Shown here piece by piece: positions 11,576-22,039 of a DNA stretch of 25,541 nucleotides. The stretch covers positions 1 to 25,541 of the forward strand of contig CAXKVV010001026.1 of assembly GCA_964058805.1 (NCBI GenBank), in the 5' to 3' direction. Numbering within the stretch: position 1 is the first letter of the stretch; the number at the start of each line of letters is the position of its first letter. A program made the translations under genes and the position numbers. Under the pieces are notes generated by a model. That model ran no database searches. It had not been told where the DNA came from and saw only the letters and a list, made by a program, of their open reading frames with translations. Source of the DNA: Schoenoplectus triqueter. Its lineage: Eukaryota; Streptophyta; Magnoliopsida; Poales; Cyperaceae.

Positions 11576-11789
11576 TATGTTTGTGCGGTGACAACACCGC
11601 ACAAACGACAATTCAGGCTCCCGAGACGATAACGTCCTAGGAGAGTGAACGGCTATAAAGCACGTACACTGGTCTGCTGAATCTGATAATTTACCTTACA
11701 AAATAGAAGCAAACAGATATAATATGTCTTCAGTTGTCACATCGTCAAAATGAGATAACTACCCGTGAATTGACAAATTAAAAATAAAT

Positions 11790-11945
11790 GAGAACCTACA
11801 CTGTACCAACCAAGGGTCAGGGGACTGCATCCCGTAAAAATATCAAAATAAAATATATACAAATGGGAGCCTACATTGTACCCACTAAGGCCAGAGGACT
11901 GCATCTTGACTTTCTCTGTACCAACCAGGGGCCAAAGGAGAAAGC
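11790..11945. repeat. Three diverged repeats around TGTACC-AACCA-GGGGCCA-type motifs
   Basis: Related units start near 11790 (CCTACACTGTACCAACCAAGG), near 11865 (CCTACATTGTACCCACTAAGG) and near 11909 (CTCTGTACCAACCAGGG). The first two are followed by GGACTGCATC. They resemble internal repeats of the enclosing element and encode nothing recognisable. Confidence 0.6.
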
Positions 11946-12609
11946 CCTTCGGACATACTAGTATCCTAAATAAGCCAGATAAATAAAATTATATAATATC
12001 ACAAACAAGATTTCAGTCTCGAATATGGCCGTCCACACTAAACACTGAAGGACATGGTATCATAATCGCTCAAATTTGGATTAATTCACGAGTCATACTC
12101 CTATCATGTCTACATGTAATATGACATAATGTGACATGTGAATGCAGGTAGGCCCAAAAAATGCTGGTTAATTTACCGGATGCATATGACAACTCAAATT
12201 TGGTCTCTAATAAATTTTAGTCAGAAAATATCGCAGTTCAGATTTATTTTGAAAATATTTTCATTTCCGGTTTGGGTTCCTAATTTTGAAGAAAGAAAAG
12301 AAAATCCCAGGAAACTGTACCAGGGAGTGTTGGTGAGGATCGCGAAGTCGCTCTACTCCGGAGGTGGTACATCTGCCTCGAGACAGGCGTCTGCGTACCC
12401 GGGGTTGAGATCAGCCTCGAACTCCGCGAGTGGATCTGAATCAATTATATCACATATTATTAATTTAAATTGAGTGTCTGTTAGTTTTTACGTGATTTAG
12501 TTTATAATTAACAGTTAATTAAATCGATGTTTTAATTTAATGTCCGTTCGGGTTTTATCATTTTTTCATTAAAAATTTGACAGTATTTCTGCTATATTTA
12601 GGGGTGTCA

Positions 12610-13679
12610 GAAAATTTACTTAACATATTTTTATATATTTTTACGGTGTTTGCCGTGTTAAACATTTTTATGGGTGTGTTATCAATTTTTTTGGATTTCA
12701 TTGATTCATTTGATTAATTGTATTGAGAGTGTGTGGTCGGTCCTATTTTTATTTAATTCGAGTCCTAATTACAAGTACCATCATTTTTACTTGTTCATTA
12801 ATTTTATTATGTTTCTCATTTAGATTAAGTTAATTGACAATTTAAGTTCAGAGATGATAGATATCGAAAAAATGAAGTCGTACACGCCAATCAAGACAAG
12901 TATAAATCCTTAATTCATTTTATTTACACAAGTTTGATTACATTTACGATTACGTTGGGAATCAAATAAATAAGAAAAAATTATAAACAAATAAAAAGAA
13001 AATTAGAGAAATTGATTAATATATATTAATTATATTCTAATTCTTATTTTTATTATACTCTTAAATTAAATTATATAATCCACTTTATTATATATATTAA
13101 TATTATATTTCTATAGGTTAGAAAAATAGTTTTAAAAAATACAATAAAGGAAAAAGGAGAAACAAGGAAAATAAAAGAAAAATAAAAATAAAAGTAAAAT
13201 AAAATAAAAGAAATTAAATTAATTAAAGAAAATATTATTATTTTATTGATATATTGGTGTTTTAATGAACGGGATCATACGCTTACTACTGTGCCAAATG
13301 TGTATGTGCACTGGCAACCCGAAAGGGTGGCAGTCAGAGAATTTAATCATTTTCAGAATATTTAAGTTTACGTGATTAGTCCATGACGCCACCGAACCTT
13401 TCGGGACGGCGTCAATTAATTCATCATATTTTTAAGTTAAGTACTTTTATTTATTTTGGGACTTATAATTTATTGGGCCATAATTAATTCTACTTAATCC
13501 TAATTAAAATTTAAATTAGTGAAAAGTCCAATTATTGACCCAACATATTTTTATTCATTTAGATCTTGCCTTTAAGTTAAGGACCCAAATTCTCTAATTA
13601 AAAATTCATCCTCCTATATCTATTTTATTTATTCCCTTTAGCCCAAAATTAGTCTTTAAGTATTTTAACACAATCCAAC
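12610..13679. other. AT-rich spacer, probably old transposon debris
   Basis: There is no coding pattern. The stretch 12950-13250 is extremely A/T-rich with short A/G runs. At 13310-13420 a short GC-richer island contains ACCCGAAAGGGTGGC and ACCTTTCGGGACGGCG, which are partly inverse to each other. I found nothing else to support. Confidence 0.4.
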
Positions 13680-14480
13680 GGTCATCGATCAAAGCCCAAG
13701 CCAACAGAGAATTTTCGATCGAACAAAGCACAAGGCATGCACAGTCAGGCAACATAACAGGAAAAAGTACAAGCAGTTCAGCACAAATGGTAATTAAAGT
13801 CAGCAAGCACAGGCGACAAAATATAGGTGACAATGGTATGCATAGGCATAACAGAAACACAAGGGTTAGTACTAGACAGAGAGAAAATTAGAAACCCAGC
13901 AACAACCAAGGTAATAACAGGCATGCAACAAAATTATCCAAGACAGCCAAAAACCAAAACAGAGCTCAACATGACAATACTAAAGGGCCTTAAACTACCA
14001 GTTCAGAGGGACAACAAAATTTATCAGAAATCACAAACATACCAGCACCACAACCAACCAACAGACGATAAACCTCACTTCACTGGTACCCTTGGGTACC
14101 AGTGTACCAAGGCGCACCAACAACAAGGGCAAACCAAAACAGGGTACAATCGTAGCAGTAAAAATCAACACAAGACCAGCCAACATGACACAAGGGGCAC
14201 CTTACTTCACTGGTACCATAAGGCACCAATGTACTAAGGTACAGCACCGGCTAGTAGCCCGGTAACAAAAACCAGCCCCAGTCTAGGGTTTACCAGTAAC
14301 AACAAGCAAACAACAAGGCAACATCCAATATAATGGCAAAAACTCAAGCAACAACAACAATTTTAGACTGAGTCAGCCATCACAGAGCACACAAAAACAA
14401 CACGAAGGGGATTTTAGGGTTCACTTTATCAGTTAAAAAAAATTAGAGCAAACAACAAGCAAATAGGCTGAGCAGACATA
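13680..14480. other. T-poor, C+A-rich segment with a perfect GGTACC hairpin
   Basis: Roughly 800 bp in which the plus strand is dominated by A and C (many CAACAAC and ACCAAC words) and T is scarce. Because stop codons need T, a 136-codon open frame (13827-14237) arises without any domain signal. A perfect stem CACTGGTACCC-TT-GGGTACCAGTG lies at 14081-14104, and a diverged copy (CACTGGTACCATAAGGCACCA) occurs near 14211. The segment is probably part of a non-coding transposon read from the other strand. Confidence 0.5.
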
Positions 14481-16593
14481 AAGAAAGGTCTAGGCTAGAG
14501 CTCCCCCCTCCTTCAAGACTCTCCGACCACGCCTCCCTTTGCTGTGAAAATTGGGTATAGCACTGTTCTTATCAATTTTGAAATTTAATCTCAACTCATG
14601 AGAAACCAAACGGGCAAATGGGCGAGAGGGGGTCAGGAGGTCCTTTTAAAGGAGGGGAGCTGCTGATTGAGCAAGTCAGATAGCAGTTGAGAGGTAACGA
14701 GGGGGAAAATGGGTTGTCAGGGATGTATAGAGGCAAGTTGGGGAGGAGAGAAGCTATTTGTGGCTATTCGCCTCTAGGGTGAGCGGGTGGCACAGCGTTG
14801 TCGTCGGCCAGGGAGTGGAGGTGAGGGATGGGGGTGGGGCGTCGCCATAAATGTGATTGAAGGGACGAGTGGAAAAGAGAGATCTGGTGAGAATGAGAGA
14901 GAGAAAGAGCGAAGAGAGAGAGAGAGAGTCGGTGAGAGAATGAGTGGAGGGTATTAATTGAGGGAATTTAATGAAGAGAGAAAGACGGCTCAGATTTTTT
15001 ATGGCCAGTTCTGTGAGTTTTCATGTGTGTGTATGAGATCAGAATCTAATATCTATACGTATTTTGAGTTGGTGTTATTAATTTAATTATGATTTTTGAA
15101 TAGTCTTATATCACTCTGCTACCTTACAAATCAGAAATTTTGAAATCAAGTCATGTTTTATCTAAAGATTTTTAAGTTTGTTGGTTTTGTTAGAATTATT
15201 AGTAATAAGTGACTTACCTATTTAACGTTATGTTACGCCTAAATTTTTTGCGTTAGTTATCAACCAACACTTACGTTTTTATTTGATTGTTTGATTTATT
15301 TCACTAAATTTTTAGGTCGATGCATAATAATTATGCCTCTCTTTGATCCACTTACACATACAACTAATATTATTCGTTCGCTCGTGAGTATATTGTTCCA
15401 ATCTATTCGGTTAGTTGTTAATCGGGCTGATTATATGTTGATCTTACTCCTTAATTATCATTGCTAGTTAATTAAATTTTTGTGGTTTGACATGAAAAGT
15501 CTAAATTTTTTGATGATATGACATCTCACGGAGACTAGAAATTTAACCTTCAAATGAGAAGTATTACATTGCCCTTTTCATAAAAAGATTTAAACAAACT
15601 ACCATCCAATCCAAATTTTTTTAATAAATATCTTTATGAGTTCCAAAAACTTAGTTTAGAGTTTAGGATTTATGATAGTTCACAACGGTCGTCCAATTTG
15701 TACCGTGGACAAGACAGTCACACTGTATTCTTTTAAATTCAAAAAGGCGAATAATTTGATAGTTACTTTACTGTACAGTACCGTAAACGATGTGAATCCA
15801 TTACCTTGGGAGGGGGAGTCGGGAGCATACCTCAAACCCTTTGGACCATCTCTGTTCACAGGGCAACTTTTTACTGTCTGATTTAACGTTTTTTCTTATC
15901 AACGCAAAAAAAAGTATCTTTCTTCATTTGAACAATCTTTCTCCTTTTTGTAAAGGTTTGAAACGCGAATTTTTTTCATAAATGATCCGCTCCACCAACT
16001 AAACTATGCCATCAACACGTTTTCAACTTATTTTTACGGATAATCATATCAAGGGCACAAGTCATATTTCATGTCCTTTTTACTGTATTTTTTTTATGTC
16101 CGACATTTAACTGTATCGAATCAAAATTAAAAGGTGCAAGCATGACTCATGTCTTTTAACTGCTAATAAAATTTTTATGTGCTTTTTAGTTTGTATTTAA
16201 ACATCATTACTAGAATTTTTTTTATCAAAAATTATATCTATTTAAAAAATCATTTTTCAGCTCATCTACACGGATTTTGAAATTATTCAGCTGGACTTAC
16301 ACCCTTGACATGATCATCTGTGAAAATAATTTGATCATGTGATTGGTGACTAATTAAACTGATGGCCCGGTCATTTAAGAAAAAAAAATTATTTTTTCAT
16401 GATGAGATATAATTTCATAATTATTTAACCTATAAATATAATTTTATATTTTTTTTGAAAAACATAAATAATAATCTATTACTATTTTTTAGCGGGATGG
16501 ACATTGTACATATCTCCGTCTGTGTAGAGTGTAGACTAGTTTCTGCATAATCTATCTCAAATCAGAATAAAGAAAAAAAATTACATTAGTTGT
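14481..16593. other. Spacer with a GA-rich stretch; no gene recognised
   Basis: The stretch 14600-14990 is G+A-rich with a (GA)n run near 14911-14928, and looks like the transcribed leader of a retroelement or untranslated sequence. From 15000 to 16593 it is AT-rich. A 69-codon frame at 15672-15881 has no supported function. Confidence 0.4.
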
Positions 16594-16613
16594 GATGAGC
16601 GTAGAGTATTGAA

Positions 16614-16797
16614 CACGGTCCGGTCCGGGCCGGTCCGGTCCAAACCCGGACGGTCCACGGTCTCGCACGGTTCACGGTCCACGGTCCCACACGGTCCGCA
16701 CGGTCCGGTCCAAGGCGGTCCAAATTCGAAAAACCCGAACCCATCCCACCGTTGGCCCCTGGGGGCCGGACAGTCCACGGTCCGGTCCGGTCCGGTC
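16614..16797 (+). repeat. Left GGTCC-type minisatellite of the hAT element
   Basis: A dense, irregular array of GGTCC, CGGTCC and CACGGTCC words, much richer in G+C than the flanks. It includes CCCACCGTTGG (16745-16755), which recurs in the right array in the same orientation. Confidence 0.9.
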
Positions 16798-17005
16798 CAT
16801 TTTTTTTATAAATTGGAAAAAATAATAATTTATCATATTTTTAATAATATTTTTTAACTAATTCGAATTATTATTTTTAATTATTTAAAAATCTAATAGT
16901 ACTAAAAAATTAAAAAAAATGTAAAAAAATAAAATTTCAGAAAATTATAATTTTAGAAATACAATAAATTTTTTTTATGAACATGCTTAATTAAAAATGA
17001 AGTGA

Positions 17006-17185
17006 GTTATTATATTTTGATGTTATCTAGAACATGTTTTTTTACTACACCAATAATTATTGTTATTTTTATTTTATTTAAAACTACACATAATAGTTAT
17101 TATATTTTGATATTATCTAGAACATTTTTTTTACTACACCAATAATTATTATTTTCATTTTATTTAAAACTACACATAAAACACT
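17006..17185 (+). repeat. 90-bp tandem duplication in the hAT core
   Basis: Copies begin at 17006 and 17096 with GTTATTATATTTTGATRTTATCTAGAACAT (R at the one differing site, written as two joined blocks GTTATTATATTTTGAT and TTATCTAGAACAT). Both continue with TTTACTACACCAATAATTAT and AAAACTACACATAA. They differ at only a few bases. Confidence 0.85.
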
Positions 17186-17209
17186 AATTGTTATTTTTAT
17201 TTTTATACG

Positions 17210-17411
17210 GTCCGATCCGGGGGTCCGGTCCGGTCCGGTCCGGTCCGGTCCATGGGTCGGCACGGGACGGGTCGGCACGGTCCATTTTCGGGTGAAGGGA
17301 GGACCGACCCACCGTTGGACCGGACCGTGATAGGACACGGTCCGGCCACGGTCCGGTCCGGTCCGGTTCACGGTCACGGTCCGGTTCGGGATGGTCGGAC
17401 CGTCCGGTCCA
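17210..17411 (+). repeat. Right GGTCC-type minisatellite of the hAT element
   Basis: An array of GGTCCGGTCC words with variants (GGTCGGCACGG, CACGGTCCGGCC). The dominant units run in the same direction as in the left array, whereas the TIRs are inverted. CCCACCGTTGG recurs at 17308-17318. Confidence 0.9.
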
Positions 17412-17432
17412 TTTCAATACTCTAGATGAGCG

Positions 17433-18195
17433 TTATACTAAAACAACCGATTTTTGTAAAAACAAAATCCAATCAAGCTTTATTGTAGTTGTATGGATAT
17501 TGTACATGTGACCCCGTCACTGACTGTATGACAACTACAACAGCAAAGCTACAGTACCAAATTGAGACATGTAAATACCCCCACATCACATATTGACCAT
17601 AGAACTTGAATAACATACAGATGAGCGATACATAACTATAATATAGTACGTATCAATACTAAAACTAAAATGTTGTATTTCTACACGCCCGCTTAATTTA
17701 GTTTAGGTAGACAACAGTACTGCGCATAAACTGCAGAGTAGCATTGAAATCAATAATAGAAAAGAAAAAAAGTACTGGAGATTATGAAGATATTTTCCGA
17801 AGAGATGGTAAATTTCGTAAGAAACTCTATAGATCTCTATATATGCACAACTCAAATGTTCAATGAAAAAGAGAAAGAACGAAATTTTAATTTATTAAGA
17901 GGGTAAATAGGTCATTTGAATTTATGATAAACAAATAATGATTATGTAAATAAGAATTTGTTTTTTTGATGAGAAAAAAGGGGAAATGAGAATGAATTTT
18001 ACATTCAGATGGGAAATATGCAATAATATAAATTTTGATGGGTAAGAACAATTCACCCTAAAAAGAATGTACACACCACACACATAACATAACGGGATCA
18101 AGAAACAATACAAAATTTAATTATACGGGTATTATGGACACATCATTCATCAACATCAACTTTAATTCTTGGATACATCCTCAGAAGCGGAGAAC
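17433..18195. other. Spacer upstream of the tau GST
   Basis: AT-rich with no gene. It contains a palindrome-like AGATCTATAGATCT variant near 17828-17838 and several weak TATA-like words. It is likely distal promoter sequence for the GST. Confidence 0.4.
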
Positions 18196-18215
18196 TGATG
18201 CAAGTGCTGACGTCA
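18196..18215 (+). promoter_or_regulatory. ocs/as-1-like element upstream of the tau GST
   Basis: TGATGCAAGTGCTGACGTCA fits the 20-bp ocs consensus TGACGYAAGSRMTKACGYMM at 18 of 20 positions and ends in the perfect TGA-bZIP palindrome TGACGTCA (18208-18215). It lies about 220 bp before the GST start codon, with a TATA-like CTTTATATTAAG just downstream (18225-18236). ocs/as-1 elements bind TGA bZIP factors and mediate auxin, salicylate and xenobiotic induction of tau GSTs such as parA and GNT35. Function here is inferred. Confidence 0.7.
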
Positions 18216-18433
18216 CCATGGTTACTTTATATTAAGTTAACAAAATGAGGTTATCTCGTAAAACTTTAATCCCGACCAAAGCCTATTCACAAGATACAAC
18301 TTAAATAATACATACATCATGCATCATACATTAACCGTCATTCTAATTAATTAAGATCCCCATGGGCCAGGGCAAAGGATAAGAACACATTAAAAAAGCA
18401 CAACTGGTACTGCAATTCTGAAAGGAAGTTGCA

Positions 18434-19415
18434 ATGGCAGCTACAACTGCAGATAAGATAAGGCTGATCGGCGGATGGGCGAGCCCGTTCGTCATGCGAG
18501 TCCGAATCGCGCTGCACCTGAAAGGAATTGAGTATGAAATGTTGCAAGAGACATTTGAGAAGAAGAGCAAGCTCTTGCTGAGATCGAATCCTGTTTACAA
18601 GAAGATACCCGTTCTGATTCACAACGGCACACCCATATGCGAGTCGATGATCATCGTTGAGTACATTGCCGAAACTTGGGCTACTGCCGGGATGCCCATT
18701 GTCCCGTCCGATCCTTATGAACGTGCTATCACTCGGTTTTGGACTGCCTATATTGATGAGAAGGTAATCAAAATGTATTCTTATTTCTTTTCCTTTTAAT
18801 AATATACATGCTACATGCTCTTGATTGAGTTAAACTTGTTCTTCACTAATTAATCTCACTTTAATACGCAGTACGAATCAATTGTTGCAATTGTTGACTA
18901 TAACTAATTATTTAGTTATTTTATTTCATTGAAACAAAAATAAATTGAACAAAATAAGATGATCTACCCCGCAGTAAGACATCTAATTGATAAAATAGAC
19001 AAAAAGAAAATCACCGAATTTTATGCTGTTTCATCAGCTCCGTGACTCAATCTTTCAACTGAGAACCATGATCAAAGGAACTGCTCCAGAAACAGAAATA
19101 GAGATAGAGGCAGAGAAAATGGCCTCCATCCTCCAGCTACTTGAAGAGGCCTTTGAGAAGTGCAGCAAAGGAAAGAGTTTCTTTGGAGGAGATAACATCG
19201 GGTACTTAGATATTTCGGTGGGATCGTACCTGGGATGGATAAAGGCAGTGGAGAAAATAGTGGGAATCAGGTTTCTGAATGAAGAGAAGGTTCCTGGTTT
19301 GGCTGCATGGTCAGAGCGCTTCTGTGCGCATGATGCTGTGAAAGAGATCATGCCTGACTCTGACAAGCTGGTTGAATTCACTGCGCTGGTAATCAGTGCC
19401 ATTGCTTCCAAGTGA
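18434..19415 (+). CDS. Tau-class glutathione S-transferase, 2 exons
   Basis: Exon 1 is 18434-18763 (110 codons) and exon 2 is 19038-19415, joined in phase 0 by a 274-bp GT-AG intron. The product is 235 residues, typical for tau GSTs (about 220-235), with the single intron usual for this class. The N-terminal thioredoxin fold has the serine of GGWASPF (Ser17) expected to activate glutathione, KKIPVL with the cis-proline (Pro59), and the glutathione-binding pair in PICES (Glu70-Ser71). The intron follows WTAYIDEK. The helical domain contains FFGGDNIGYLDISVGSYLGW, AAWSERF and KEIMPDSDKLVEF. It should conjugate glutathione to electrophiles and xenobiotics in the cytosol; the substrate is not readable from sequence. 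An in-frame TGA (18419-18421) 15 nt upstream fixes the start, which has G at -3 and +4. A broken sister copy lies at 10371-10590. Confidence 0.95.
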
Positions 19416-20079
19416 CTGTGGTGTCCTGTTGTTGTACTTAGGATTTGTGTGACATTAGATTCTGATGGTAACTTGTATCAATTTCAAGTGACATTAGAAA
19501 TTGATTTATATAATATTTATCTCGCCGTGGATAATGCTGGTGGGTTTTTTTTTCTGATAACGGTGATAATTATTTTTATGTAAGGGTCCATAGATTAGTC
19601 TGATAATTTTTAAATATTTTTTATAATACTTAAACTGCATCTTTTAGTGCCAGTTGGAGCCACCTTTATAATATTGGATCAAATTCAAATTTTTAATTTA
19701 TAAAAATATTATAAATTACAAATTGGATTTGTTTTAAATAATTCCTTTACGATTAATGTTTACGACATCACTGAAAAAGATTGCTCCATCCGCCGCTGCT
19801 ACCATAGGTAATATCCAATCTCTACCTGCTGTTTATTAACGGTGATAATTATATGACTATCATTGACCAATTTATTATAAATTATATATTTAAAACAAAA
19901 TGATATTTTTAGAATTTAAGGACTTCAGCACAAATGACACTTTATGAGCTATATGTAATATACTCTAAAGTGATATAAGTTCTATAAGAATTAACTAAGT
20001 TCTATTCCATTATCCATATGTTCTTTCAATACAATTTTGGTCACTGATTTTTTTAATTCAAATTGATTCGCCATCATTG
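19416..20079. other. 3' region of the GST and spacer
   Basis: The GST 3' untranslated region probably occupies the first 100-200 bp. The 15-bp word AACGGTGATAATTAT occurs twice (19559-19573 and 19838-19852), which may mark the edges of an old insertion. Nothing else is recognisable. Confidence 0.4.
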
Positions 20080-20400
20080 TTTTTAACTAGGATTGTACCT
20101 CCGATAATAATCCTCAAATAAATTTTAAATATATTTAATAAAAAAATTTAAACACAAATTATTTAAATGCTAAAGATATATATATAACAATAATAAATAT
20201 TAATAATAATAATTATTATAAATAATATAATTGAAAAAACAATAATTTATAAAGAGTTGTAGTTTAATTGAGGAGAGAGAAATTATATATGAATCATCAG
20301 ATTGAAGTAGAAGAAAAAAATTTAAACAAAATCAATAGTGGAAAAGTATCAATGATGTGGCATATATGATAGGCTAAAAGAGTTAATCCTAAATAATTAA
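20080..20400 (+). repeat. Diverged dispersed repeat, copy 1
   Basis: It shares with 21150-21500, in the same order, the words AACTAGG, TCCTCAAATAAAT, AAATATATTTAA, AAATGCTAA, TAATAATAATAATTAT, AATATAATT, TTTAAACAAAATCAATRRTGR-type sequence and flanking A/T runs. This looks like an old, decayed transposon copy. No coding content. Confidence 0.55.
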
Positions 20401-20925
20401 GCTATATACAAACTAAAAACGATGATTTTTAAATTACATAAAATTGCAAAGTTCATATTTGAGACAAATAATTTCTTATTTCCTACTAAAGCAAGTAACA
20501 GCATACTAACTAATAAAAAAAATACTAAACAGCTTAACAGCTTAAATATTTAATCAATAGAGGGGATCGCTTTGACAACTTTTTAGATAACAAATTGATC
20601 ACAATCTTAAAAACTAAAGCTCAAATTTGAAACCAACATTGTGGGGATGATTTGAGTTATGCGTATATCATGTATATAAAATTAATATGGTGATATTGTT
20701 CTTTGAAAAATATCATTGTAAAGATTGTCAATTAACTGTTATGAAATGATTCCTCATCTTTAACAAATAAATCTGTCTTTATCAAATCCGTTACTCGTAT
20801 GTGTGTATATATAAATCTAGCATTTTGTAAAGGGAAGGGGTCACCTGTCAATTTGATAATAGCTATCTTGATAATTTTGACAATGACTTTTTAAATAAAT
20901 ATGAAAAAAATAAAAAATAAAAAAA

Positions 20926-21136
20926 TCTTATAGATATGTCCTACTGTATATAGATTGATAGTGATTCAAATTTCATATAATTTCATTATTATTTGATAGT
21001 CCATCAAAGACCGTTAAATTAGAACCGTTGTAAATTACATAATATTTTGAATGTCTTTGATGAGCTATCAAATGAAAATGAAATTACATGAAATTTAAAT
21101 AACTATCAATCTATAAGTAAAAGAACACATCTACAA
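20926..21136. mobile_element. Small foldback MITE
   Basis: The core arms 20949-21011 and 21053-21115 are each 63 bp and inverse to each other with about seven mismatches (TATAGATTGATAGT ... CATCAAAGAC against GTCTTTGATG ... ACTATCAATCTATA). Weaker pairing extends outward to about 20926 and 21136. The loop is about 40 bp. No clear target duplication was found. Confidence 0.75.
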
Positions 21137-21149
21137 TTTTTTTTCAACT

Positions 21150-21500
21150 AGGGCTATAACTCGGGTTTCGTCTCGACTATGCAGTCCTCAAATAAATAAC
21201 AATAATATAAAATTTAAAATATATTTAAATAAAATTTCACATTAAAGAAAATATAGACATAATATTTTCAAATGCTAAGTAATAATAATAATTATAATAA
21301 TTATTATTATAATAATAAATAATATAATTAGATATATAATAATCTATAAATTGACGTGAAAAAGTTAGATCATTTTAAGAGTTAAGTTTCATCTTAAATA
21401 TTCTTTTAAATGAGAATAGAGAAACTATTTTATATAAATTCTTGGATTGAAGAAGATAAAAAGATTTAAACAAAATCAATGATAAAAAAATGATGATATG
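21150..21500 (+). repeat. Diverged dispersed repeat, copy 2
   Basis: The partner of the repeat at 20080-20400, beginning near AACTAGGGCTATAACTCGGG and ending near AACAAAATCAATGATAAAAA. The foldback MITE lies between the two copies. Confidence 0.55.
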
Positions 21501-22039
21501 ATATACTTAAACAAATTAAAAAAATATTAAAAAAATTTAAGATTTTTTTATATTTATTTAAAACCTCATTGTAATTATCAAGGGATCCTTCCCTTTTGTA
21601 AATCTCTACCTTAGAAATGGATGCATTCTTTGGGATATTCTGCAGTTTGAAATGATCAGAATTTCTATCCTCCGATCGAATTTGTTTGTCAGATAACATA
21701 GTTTAATGTCTGTATCTATATTTAAATTATTTTTTAAGAGAACATACTTTAATGTTTGCAACTTTGTAGAGAACAAGAGGTTTCCAAGGTTGTTTGAAAT
21801 AAACGGTCTGAAAACGCTTTTGCGTTGGAATAAGACATTTATTTAAGGGGGAGCAGAGTGGGTTTAATGTCCGTCGGATTAATATTGATTCGATGGATAA
21901 TTTTAATCGTCGAATTTTTATATTTTATATTTTATATGATTATTAAAATAGCTAATTAAAATATAAATATAAATTTTGATACTATTGAATAATAGATATG
22001 AATCTATTTTTAGTATGAGCATTGAAAGTACTCCGGCTC
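21501..22039. other. AT-rich spacer, distal upstream region of the last gene
   Basis: No gene was recognised. The only minus-strand open frame (21466-21699) is AT-rich and without domain content. A TTATTTAAGGGGG word at 21840 resembles the promoter-proximal repeats that follow. Confidence 0.4.

Larger units (their letters stand above)
10834..12609. mobile_element. Non-coding transposable element with TGTCACACCCC / GGGGTGTCA ends (possible solo LTR)
   Basis: The left end TGTCACACCCCAAAATA (from 10834) and the right end TATATTTAGGGGTGTCA (to 12609) are near-inverse of each other. GAAA lies just outside on both sides and may be a short target duplication. TG...CA ends and this terminal type are common for LTRs of plant retrotransposons, so a solo LTR of about 1.78 kb is the favoured reading; a non-autonomous TIR element is the alternative. 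Inside are three perfect hairpins (10884-10909, 11193-11215, 11579-11606) and two sets of short repeats. No polymerase, integrase or gag frame was seen. Confidence 0.5.
16602..17424. mobile_element. Non-autonomous hAT-type DNA transposon with GGTCC minisatellite arms
   Basis: The perfect 12-bp terminal inverted repeats are TAGAGTATTGAA at 16602-16613 and TTCAATACTCTA at 17413-17424. The same 8-bp sequence GATGAGCG flanks both sides (16594-16601 and 17425-17432). An 8-bp duplication and a TAGAG-type end are hallmarks of the hAT superfamily. The 823-bp element has no transposase. Each subterminal region (16614-16797 and about 17210-17411) is an array of CGGTCC/GGTCCGG units. The AT-rich centre holds a 90-bp tandem duplication. 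The identical TIRs and target site imply fairly recent insertion. Confidence 0.9.

Noticed and set aside
11579..11606. Hairpin as a Helitron 3' end
   Set aside because: No CTRR terminus follows the stem at the expected distance and no 5' TC end was found.
13827..14237. 136-codon plus-strand frame rich in Q, T, K and N
   Set aside because: Open only because the strand is poor in T; no domain and repeat-derived surroundings.
15672..15881. 69-codon frame with VHNGRPIC, resembling the GST motif IHNGTPIC
   Set aside because: The likeness covers only about nine residues; neither side continues to match a GST. Probably chance or transposon sequence.
16609..17417. Pro/Gly/Arg-rich frames on both strands of the hAT element
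   Set aside because: These are translations of the GGTCC minisatellites, open in several frames at once, not genes.
19055..19411. 118-codon minus-strand frame
   Set aside because: Exact antisense shadow of GST exon 2.
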